Notes under the pieces: model-generated
Told to the model about the DNA's origin: nothing
Database searches by the model: none
The model's input: only the letters and a program-made list of their open reading frames with translations
NCBI GenBank assembly: GCA_005473895.2
Contig: SRJI02000012.1
Location: forward strand, 1 to 64,000
Direction of reading: 5' to 3'
DNA from: Carideicomes alvinocaridis
GTDB lineage: Bacteria; Pseudomonadota; Alphaproteobacteria; Rhodobacterales; Rhodobacteraceae
DNA: 64,000 bases
Shown here: positions 58,525 through 64,000 of the stretch, piece by piece
Numbering within the stretch: the stretch's first letter is position 1
How the letters are laid out: every line of letters starts with the position of its first letter
Program-made: the position numbers and the translations under genes

Positions 58525-59220
58525 TCAGGAATCCAGCTGGCGCGACAGGATGGTGGAGAACTCGTCGGCGAAGGCCTCGTAGCCCGCGATCAGGTGATCG
58601 CTGTCCGACGACAGCTTGTTGTAGAAGATCACCGCGGGAATGGCCGCCAGCAGGCCGAGCCCGGTGGCCAGCAGCGCCTCGGCGATGCCCGGCGCCACCA
58701 CGGCGAGGTTGGTGTTCTGCTGGGCCGCGATCTCGATGAAGGCGTGCATGATGCCCCAGACCGTACCGAACAGGCCGACGAAGGGCGCGGTGGAGCCCAC
58801 GGTGGCCAGCACCGGCAGGCCCTTCTGCAGCTCTTCGCCCTCCTTGGCGATGGCCACGTCCATGGAGCGGTCGATGCGCTGGTGGGCGCCGGCGATCAGC
58901 GCGCCGTCGTCGCGATGCGAGCGGCGCCATTCCATCATGCCGGCGGCAAAGATCTTCTCCGACCGCCCGGAGGGGTCGGGGCCGATCTGCTCGAACAATT
59001 CGTCCAGCGGCTCGCCGGACCAGAAGGCGCGGTCGAAGCGCGCGGCCTCGGCCCGGGCGGCCCGGTAGGCGATGATCTTCTGGATGATGATCGACCATGA
59101 CCAGAAGGAGGCCACGAGAAGTAGGATCATCACCAACTTCACGGTCAGCGTGGCGCGCGCGAAAAGTGCCAGCAGGGAGAAATCTATCTGCTGCGCCGCG
59201 GCAAGGGTTTCTGCTTCCAT
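58525..59220 (-). CDS. tolQ: TolQ proton-channel protein
   Basis: MotA/TolQ/ExbB family protein of 231 residues. Three membrane helices (about 17-40, 125-150, 170-195). Family segment PVLATVGSTAPFVGLFGTVWGIMHAF (given as a span) carries the helix-2 Thr, and VAPGIAEALLATGLGLLAAIPAVI is the third helix. First gene of the tolQRAB run; ybgC is 99 bp upstream on the same strand. Confidence 0.96.
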   Translation of the reverse strand: MEAETLAAAQQIDFSLLALFARATLTVKLVMILLLVASFWSWSIIIQKIIAYRAARAEAARFDRAFWSGEPLDELFEQIGPDPSGRSEKIFAAGMMEWRRSHRDDGALIAGAHQRIDRSMDVAIAKEGEELQKGLPVLATVGSTAPFVGLFGTVWGIMHAFIEIAAQQNTNLAVVAPGIAEALLATGLGLLAAIPAVIFYNKLSSDSDHLIAGYEAFADEFSTILSRQLDS

Positions 59221-59319
59221 CTGCCTGCTCGTCTGCTTCGGCCCGCATCCGGGCTCTCGTTGAGGCCGGAACCTAGCGCAACACAGGTGGGAAGGCCAAT
59301 GAAATAGGCCCCGCTGGCG

Positions 59320-59733
59320 TCAATGTGAGGTATCTGCCGCGAGCGCTTGGCGAATATCCGCCGGCATCCGGGCCGGCCGCCCGTCCGCGCGGAGCGCTAC
59401 CAGCGTGACCCGGGAGGCGAAAAGCCGCGTACCGTCGCGGGTCACGTCCTGGATCAGCTCGATCCGCGCGCCGGAGAGGGTTTCGAGCGTCGTTTCCACC
59501 GTCAGCTCGTCGTCGAAGCGCGCAGGCAGGAGGTAATCCGCCTCCACCCGCCGGACGGCAAAGACCACGCCCTGCTCGGCCTTGAGCCGCGACTGGTCGA
59601 TGCCGAGGCCGCGCACCCACTCGGTCCGCGCGCGTTCGATGAAGCGCAGGTAGTTGGCGTAGTAGACGATCCCGGCGAGGTCCGTGTCCTCGTAATAGAC
59701 CCGGACGGGGAAGCGGTGGGGCGCGCCGCTCAT
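59320..59733 (-). CDS. ybgC: Tol-Pal acyl-CoA thioesterase YbgC
   Basis: Hotdog-fold thioesterase of 137 residues with the 4-hydroxybenzoyl-CoA-thioesterase pattern. VYYEDTDLAGIVYYANYLRFIERAR (about 12-36, given as a span) carries the catalytic Asp and Tyr. Frequently found ahead of tolQ; it acts on short or medium acyl-CoA and may link Tol-Pal with lipid metabolism. The ATG overlaps the TGA of the unknown gene upstream (ATGA). Confidence 0.94.
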   Translation of the reverse strand: MSGAPHRFPVRVYYEDTDLAGIVYYANYLRFIERARTEWVRGLGIDQSRLKAEQGVVFAVRRVEADYLLPARFDDELTVETTLETLSGARIELIQDVTRDGTRLFASRVTLVALRADGRPARMPADIRQALAADTSH

Positions 59734-60362
59734 GCCGCACCGCCCGCGGACAGACGCGCCGCGAGGCGCAGAGCGTGGCTCGGGTCGTCGGCCACGGCGG
59801 GCATCACCGGGTCGTAGCCCGCGCGGATCACGCCGGCGATCTCGGGCCGCAGGATCAGCGTGCCGCTTTCGGTGCGCGCCAGCGGGGAGCTGTCGGCGAA
59901 GGCCGTGTCGGACCAGAGCAGGATCACCTGCGCCGCCTGCGCCAGGGCCAGATCCTCGGCCGGCTGGTCGGAGAGCGCCGCGTCCATGCGCAGGAAGACG
60001 AAGCTCGCCCGGATCGCGCCCGCCTCGTCGAAGCGGAAGGCGCGGTACTGATTGGCGCCCGCCGCCTCCAGCCGCGCCACCAGCGGGCCGAGATCGGGGA
60101 TCAGCCGGTCGAGGTCGGGCACCTCGGTCAGCTCGCGCCATTCGCGGAAGAAAAAGACCATGAGGTTGGCGCCAAGCTCCGGGTCAGTCTCGGCCATGCG
60201 GTGGCCGGCCAGCGTGACCACCGCCTCGATCGCGCCCTTGACGACCGACAGCGTCACTTCGGCCACGCCGAAAACGATCGGCGCGATGGGGCGGCCCCAG
60301 CGGGCAAAGAGGTAGGTCCCGTCGGAGCGGGTGAAGAGCGGGGCGATGTCCTCGGGCGTCAT
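59730..60362 (-). CDS. Conserved protein of unknown function between ruvB and ybgC
   Basis: A 210-residue protein. I do not recognise a family. It is mostly alpha/beta and acidic, with DIAPLFTRSDGTYLFARWGRPIAPIVFG (N-terminal span), a Phe-rich patch VFFFREWREL near 85, and a C-terminal PEIAGVIRAGYDPVMPAVADDPSH. No signal peptide or helix pair is seen. ATG at 60362 begins the similarity-like compact frame. Its stop overlaps ybgC, so it is made together with the Tol genes. Confidence 0.8.
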   Translation of the reverse strand: MTPEDIAPLFTRSDGTYLFARWGRPIAPIVFGVAEVTLSVVKGAIEAVVTLAGHRMAETDPELGANLMVFFFREWRELTEVPDLDRLIPDLGPLVARLEAAGANQYRAFRFDEAGAIRASFVFLRMDAALSDQPAEDLALAQAAQVILLWSDTAFADSSPLARTESGTLILRPEIAGVIRAGYDPVMPAVADDPSHALRLAARLSAGGAA

Positions 60363-60475
60363 GGGGCGGGAGTAGCGGGTTTGCGGGGGAAGGAGCAAGG
60401 GGGATGGGATCTGCGCTGCCCGGGCGGTGGCGTGGGTGGAGCCTGCGGGAGCGAGGGGCCAGCCCCTCGCGCTCC

Positions 60476-60503
60476 CCGGGATATTTATGGTCAGAAGAAG
60501 CGG
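60476..60503 (+). repeat. Dispersed intergenic repeat, copy 4, with upstream hairpin
   Basis: CCCGGGATATTTATGGTCAG, then AAGAAGCG. Directly upstream is a stem GCGAGGGGC-ca-GCCCCTCGC (60451-60470). Copy 2 has a similar GGGGC-TCTG-CCCC hairpin before it (near 55255-55268), so the whole unit is hairpin plus core. Confidence 0.82.
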
Positions 60504-60543
60504 GCGCCGGGAGCGGTTTGGCCCGTGCCCTGCCCCGGCGGCG

Positions 60544-61572
60544 TTACTTGCCGAAAAGGTCGGACTGGCCGGGTGGTGCGGGGGCGGCGAGGCCGAGATG
60601 GGTCCAGCCCTTCTGCGCCAGCATCCGGCCGCGCGGGGTGCGCTGGATCAGGCCCTGCTGCAGCAGGAAGGGTTCGATCACCTCTTCCAGCGCGTCACGG
60701 CTTTCGCTGAGCGCGGCGCCGATGGTCTCGATCCCCACCGGGCCGCCGGCATAGTTCTCGGCGATGAGCGTCAGGTAACGCCGGTCCGCCCCGTCGAGGC
60801 CCAGCCCGTCGACGCCCAGCCGGGTGAGCGCGCCGTCGGCCAGCTCGCGGGTGACCATGCCGTCGCCCTCGACCACGGCGAAATCCACCACCCGGCGCAG
60901 CAGGCGCCCGGCGATCCGCGGGGTGCCGCGGGAGCGTCGGGCGATCTCGTGCGCGCCCGCGGGCTCGACGCGGACCCCGAGCTTGCGGGCATTGCGCGAG
61001 ACGATCTCCTCCAGCTCAGCCACCTCGTAGAAGTTGAGCCGGGTGGGGATGCCGAAACGGTCGCGCAGCGGCGTGGTCAGCAGGCCCAGCCGGGTGGTGG
61101 CGCCGACCAGCGTGAAGGGCTGCAGCTCGATCCGGACGGTGCGGGCGGCGGGGCCCTCGCCGATCACCAGGTCAAGCTCGAAATCCTCCATCGCGGGATA
61201 GAGCACCTCTTCCACGGCCGGGTTCAGGCGGTGGATCTCGTCGATGAAGAGGACGTCGCGCGCCTCGAGATTGGTGAGGATCGCGGCAAGGTCGCCGGCC
61301 TTGGCCAGGACCGGGCCGGAGGTCATGCGGAAGCCTACCCCCAGCTCGCGGGCCATGATCTGCGCCAGGGTCGTCTTGCCGAGGCCCGGCGGCCCGTGAA
61401 ACAGCGTGTGATCCATCGCCTCTTCGCGCTGCCGGGCGGAGCGGACGAAGACGGAAAGGTTCGCCCGCGCCTCGGCCTGGCCGATGAACTCGTCCAGCCC
61501 CTGGGGGCGCAGCGCGCGGTCGCGGTCCTCGGGCAGGCGTTCGGCGCGCAGGGCGGGATCGGGGTCGCTCAT
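60544..61572 (-). CDS. ruvB: Holliday junction branch-migration ATPase RuvB
   Basis: Hexameric AAA motor that drives migration of RuvA-bound junctions. It has 342 residues, full length. Walker [10 protein letters not shown], Walker [10 protein letters not shown], sensor LVGATTRLG, and [11 protein letters not shown] are present. The C-terminal winged helix ends [18 protein letters not shown]. It follows ruvA by 43 bp. Confidence 0.97.
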   Translation of the reverse strand: MSDPDPALRAERLPEDRDRALRPQGLDEFIGQAEARANLSVFVRSARQREEAMDHTLFHGPPGLGKTTLAQIMARELGVGFRMTSGPVLAKAGDLAAILTNLEARDVLFIDEIHRLNPAVEEVLYPAMEDFELDLVIGEGPAARTVRIELQPFTLVGATTRLGLLTTPLRDRFGIPTRLNFYEVAELEEIVSRNARKLGVRVEPAGAHEIARRSRGTPRIAGRLLRRVVDFAVVEGDGMVTRELADGALTRLGVDGLGLDGADRRYLTLIAENYAGGPVGIETIGAALSESRDALEEVIEPFLLQQGLIQRTPRGRMLAQKGWTHLGLAAPAPPGQSDLFGK

Positions 61573-61615
61573 GGCCCGGCGCGCCCGGCGCGGCTATGGA
61601 GGCTGCCTGTCATCG

Positions 61616-62311
61616 TCATCCTTTCGGGGCGAGACGCCGGAGCGCCGCGCGGATCAGCTCGGAGGTTTCGGCGCCGGCATTCTCCTCGGCCGCCTCGGCC
61701 ACGGCCTGCGACGCCTCGCCCGGGCCGTAGCCCAGGTTGGACAGGGCCGACAAGGCCTCGGACTGGGCGCGGGCGGAGCTGCTTTTCCGCGGCGTCGCGG
61801 GGGTGGCGGGTTTCGGCGCGGCGGCGTCGCCCGCGGGCTCCACCACCTCCGGTGCCGCGGCCGGGACGGTGCCCGTCGCCTCTTCCAGCGAGCCGCCAAG
61901 CGCCATGATGCCGGGGGCCTTGTCCTTCAGCTCGTGGACGATGCGCTGCGCGGTCTTCGGGCCGATCCCCTTGGCCGCCTTGATCGCGGTGGCGTCGCCC
62001 AGGGTGATGGCGCGGCTCACGCCCTCGGGGCCGAGCGCGCCGAGAATGGCGAGCGAGGCCTTGGCGCCCACGCCCTGCACCGACATCAGCAGGCGGTGCC
62101 ACTCCTTCTCGATCAGGGTAGTGAAGCCGAAGAGCTGCAGCAGGTCCTCGCGGACCAGCAGGTCCGTATAGAGCGCGACCGCCTCGCCCCGGCCCGGCAG
62201 CGCGGCCAGGGTCCGGTCGGAGCAGAAGACCACGTAGCCCACGCCGGCCACGTCGATCAGCACGTGATCCTGGCCGCGATAGTCGATCCGGCCGGAAAGC
62301 TTGCCGATCAT
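61616..62311 (-). CDS. ruvA: Holliday junction DNA-binding protein RuvA
   Basis: Tetrameric junction-binding subunit, 231 residues. N-terminal OB fold ([28 protein letters not shown], span), helix-hairpin-helix pair ([34 protein letters not shown]), a Pro/Ala-rich linker (about 140-180), and domain III ([16 protein letters not shown]). The start overlaps the ruvC stop by 4 nt. Confidence 0.96.
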   Translation of the reverse strand: MIGKLSGRIDYRGQDHVLIDVAGVGYVVFCSDRTLAALPGRGEAVALYTDLLVREDLLQLFGFTTLIEKEWHRLLMSVQGVGAKASLAILGALGPEGVSRAITLGDATAIKAAKGIGPKTAQRIVHELKDKAPGIMALGGSLEEATGTVPAAAPEVVEPAGDAAAPKPATPATPRKSSSARAQSEALSALSNLGYGPGEASQAVAEAAEENAGAETSELIRAALRRLAPKG

Positions 62312-62811
62312 GCGCGGATCCTTTCACGGGCGGAGAGCACGGCCGCCGAGCGGTAGTGATGGGCGTGACAGATGGCGATGGCGAGCGCATCCGCCGCGTC
62401 GGGGCCCGCCGGCTCCGCTCCGGGAAGCTGCATCTTCACCATGTGGGCGATCTGCGCCTTGTCCGCGTGGCCCACGCCCACCACCGTCTTCTTGACCGTG
62501 TTGGGGGCGTATTCGCCGATTGTCAGCCCGGCCCGGGCCGGCACCAGCATGGCGATGCCGCGGGCCTGGCCCAGCTTGAGCGTACTCTGCCCGTCGCGGT
62601 TGACGAAGGTCTGCTCGACCGCCGCCGTCTCGGGAGCGTGGAGCGCCAGCACGGCCGACAGCTGATCGAAGAGCGACAGCAGCCGGGCGGCCAGGTCGGC
62701 GCCCTCGGAGTGGCAGATGCCGTTGGCGACATGGGCGAGTCGCGGGCCATCGGCCTCGATCACGCCCCAGCCGAGGTTTCGCAACCCCGGATCGATCCCG
62801 ATAATCCGCAT
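62308..62811 (-). CDS. ruvC: Holliday junction resolvase RuvC
   Basis: Dimeric endonuclease that cuts Holliday junctions. It has 167 residues. The first catalytic Asp is in [18 protein letters not shown]; the Glu in [23 protein letters not shown]; late Asp residues in [17 protein letters not shown] at 62811. The frame stays open upstream but lacks family character there. First gene of ruvCAB. Confidence 0.96.
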   Translation of the reverse strand: MRIIGIDPGLRNLGWGVIEADGPRLAHVANGICHSEGADLAARLLSLFDQLSAVLALHAPETAAVEQTFVNRDGQSTLKLGQARGIAMLVPARAGLTIGEYAPNTVKKTVVGVGHADKAQIAHMVKMQLPGAEPAGPDAADALAIAICHAHHYRSAAVLSARERIRA

Positions 62812-63135
62812 CCTGCCCTCTGCCTGTGGTTTTTTCGTCCCACTAGCACGAAACGCGAACATTTGCCAAGGATAATGGAACCTTTCGGCATCGGCGGCTT
62901 TCGCGGGCGCCCAAGGTTTGGGCGGGTTGAAAACGCCCCTTCGCGGCCTGAAAGCGACAGAAATCCCCGGCCGGACAGGAACAATTTGGCCTTGTTTTGA
63001 AGGGCTATGGCCCATGCGCTTTTTGCAAGGGTGACATGCACAAAATCCCGCTTGTGGGCCTATTCGGCCCGGCTTAGGTCCGCGTCACACGAAACACGCC
63101 CATGATTTGGGCATCATGCAAAAAGGACCGAAGGT
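62812..63135. promoter_or_regulatory. Divergent region ruvC / DUF1127 gene
   Basis: 324 bp with no supported gene. It must hold the ruvC promoter (minus) and that of the DUF1127 gene (plus), whose ribosome site is GAAGG before 63136. CCCATGATTTGGGCATCATG near 63099-63118 contains partial dyads. I saw no LexA box of the alphaproteobacterial GTTC-N7-GTTC type in it. Confidence 0.4.
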
Positions 63136-63345
63136 ATGGCTTCTCTCGACACCTCCCGCGCCGCCTACACCGCCGTCGGTTTCGTCGAGCGCCTGGGGCA
63201 GGCATTCGCCGGCACCGTGGCATCGTTCGCCGAATGGAACGACGCGCGCGTGACCCGCAACTCCCTGGCGCGTCTGACCGACCGCGAACTCGACGATATC
63301 GGGCTCTGCCGCGGTGATATCGCAGACGTGTCCCGCCGCCGTTGA
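63136..63345 (+). CDS. DUF1127 (YjiS-like) small protein
   Basis: A 69-residue basic-ended protein. The C-terminal half NSLARLTDRELDDIGLCRGDI fits DUF1127, a short Arg/Leu motif family in which some members bind RNA and affect phosphate or C1 metabolism. The N-terminal half is an amphipathic stretch. A good ribosome site and a strong terminator show that it is a monocistronic, probably well expressed, gene. Confidence 0.88.
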   Translation: MASLDTSRAAYTAVGFVERLGQAFAGTVASFAEWNDARVTRNSLARLTDRELDDIGLCRGDIADVSRRR

Positions 63346-63406
63346 GGCCCGGGACAATGGAGACCGCACCGCCGGGCGACCGGCGCATCCACCACTCACG
63401 CGGATG

Positions 63407-63445
63407 AAACCGCGCCCCTGGCAGCAGGAGCGCGGTTTCCTTTTT
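63407..63445 (+). terminator. Rho-independent terminator after DUF1127 gene
   Basis: Stem AAACCGCGC (63407-63415) with its complement at 63430-63438, extended by CCTG/CAGG across one mismatch, 4-nt loop, then CCTTTTT. 61 bp after the stop. Confidence 0.88.
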
Positions 63446-63469
63446 ACGACATCGGATCCTTGAGAGGGA

Positions 63470-63814
63470 TCAGGCGATGAACGTCCGGGCTAGGCTGGCG
63501 ATCAGTGTGGTCAGGGGATCGCTCTGCATGGCAAATGCCCCGATCCGTTCGACCACGGTCCCCGCATCCAGCAGGGCCAGCTTTTCGGCATAGACGCTGT
63601 CGCCCAGGGCGGCCAGCAGACAGCCTTTGAAAACAAAGAACCCACACAACACAGACAAAAGCGTCAGCTGCGGCAACCGGACCCGGGTCGTGGGCTGGAT
63701 GGTGATCAGACCGCTCCGGTCCATGCGGGGCTTCCACCCCGCGGCCAGGCGACGGTTCCGTTTCTCGATTTTGCTCAGACGAGCGGAGAAACCTGAATTG
63801 GCAGCAGACATCAC
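63470..63814 (-). CDS. Unknown one-helix membrane protein
   Basis: A protein of 113 or 114 residues. Basic N-terminal part (RLSKIEKRNRRLAAGWKPR), one membrane helix (about 50-70, LTLLSVLCGFFVFKGCLLAAL), and a C-terminal part (ALLDAGTVVERIGAFAMQSDPLTTLIASLA). Either GTG at 63814 (GAAGG at good spacing) or ATG at 63811 can be the start. No family recognised. It converges with the DUF1127 gene, which has a terminator between. Confidence 0.68.
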   Translation of the reverse strand: MMSAANSGFSARLSKIEKRNRRLAAGWKPRMDRSGLITIQPTTRVRLPQLTLLSVLCGFFVFKGCLLAALGDSVYAEKLALLDAGTVVERIGAFAMQSDPLTTLIASLARTFIA

Positions 63815-64000
63815 TGTTTAACCTTCGTACCGGCCCCCACCGGACAAAGGCAGAGCTAAGGGCAAAATGTGGCGAAAATCGGGCAGGCGGCCACAAATAG
63901 ACCCAATTCCGTCATTCTTTGGTCAGGGTTAGCGTCGTCCATTCACCAATCTCTTCCCTATGGGCAAGATTGGTTCCGTTCCGTGCATAAACCGCGATCA
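63815..64000. promoter_or_regulatory. Right-end intergenic sequence
   Basis: 186 bp, AT-richer than average, upstream of the unknown membrane protein. It contains a nested dyad CCAATCT (63946-63952) / AGATTGG (63967-63973) around CCC-TAT-GGG. No gene is seen up to the edge. Confidence 0.35.

Noticed and set aside
63946-63973. Nested dyad at the right edge as a transposon end or att site
   Set aside because: Arms are only 7 bp and no repeat partner or integrase is in the window.

Overview
The window is one contiguous, GC-rich chromosomal segment of an alphaproteobacterium, most likely in the Rhodobacteraceae (Rhodobacter/Paracoccus/Roseobacter lineage). The evidence is the ctaC-ctaB-orf2-ctaG-ctaE-SURF1 oxidase cluster followed by thrC and an M16 peptidase, the three tandem Flp-type pilins, the ruvCAB-ybgC-tolQRAB-pal-cpoB-tilS-ftsH run, and a short dispersed intergenic repeat. 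I saw no rRNA, tRNA, CRISPR array, insertion sequence or phage gene. The genus cannot be fixed from the sequence alone.

Layout. 1-2086 (minus): the 5' part of a membrane histidine kinase, cut by the window edge. 2265-4372 (plus): a TbpB-like lipoprotein followed by a Slam-type outer-membrane protein, a likely surface-lipoprotein export pair separated by a strong hairpin. 4407-5776 (minus): an SseB-domain protein and a 4Fe-4S uracil-DNA glycosylase. 5825-5972: a probable frameshifted membrane microprotein. 6178-8509: capsule-export ATPase and polysaccharide co-polymerase genes without a permease beside them. 8543-16225 (minus): GNAT acetyltransferase, M16 peptidase, thrC, SURF1, and the aa3 oxidase subunit and assembly genes, mostly joined by 1-4 nt overlaps. 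16427-22094 (plus): tldD, dprA and topA. 22210-24595: the two subunits of a 3-oxoacid CoA-transferase with a blue-light LOV histidine kinase gene between them. 24638-25471 (minus): a lytic transglycosylase. 25821-38277 (plus): a tad/cpa pilus locus (three pilins, cpaB, cpaC, OmpA-like, cpaE, cpaF, tadB, tadC, two TPR lipoproteins, prepilin peptidase, and an AAA ATPase with an N-terminal winged-helix-like region).

38284-40609: an MFS exporter and a MarR regulator diverge from a perfect palindrome that holds the -35 hexamers of both genes. 40654-43798: a DNA-repair helicase and PdeM phosphoesterase pair. 43830-45688: a membrane LytTR regulator, a PaaI-like thioesterase and an ArsR regulator around an AT-rich islet. 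45743-48492 (minus): folD and fhs (one-carbon metabolism). 48746-48820: a 24-residue membrane microprotein gene with a strong ribosome site and hairpin. 48918-62811 (minus): MOSC protein, methyltransferase, ftsH, tilS, the whole Tol-Pal system, an unknown conserved protein, and ruvBAC. The right end holds a DUF1127 gene and an unknown one-helix membrane protein.

Most promising for follow-up: the Slam/lipoprotein pair, the LOV kinase inside the CoA-transferase operon, the pilins with Asp-Trp in place of the canonical Glu5-Tyr6, the Tad-linked winged-helix/AAA protein, the microprotein genes, and the two kinds of intergenic repeat.
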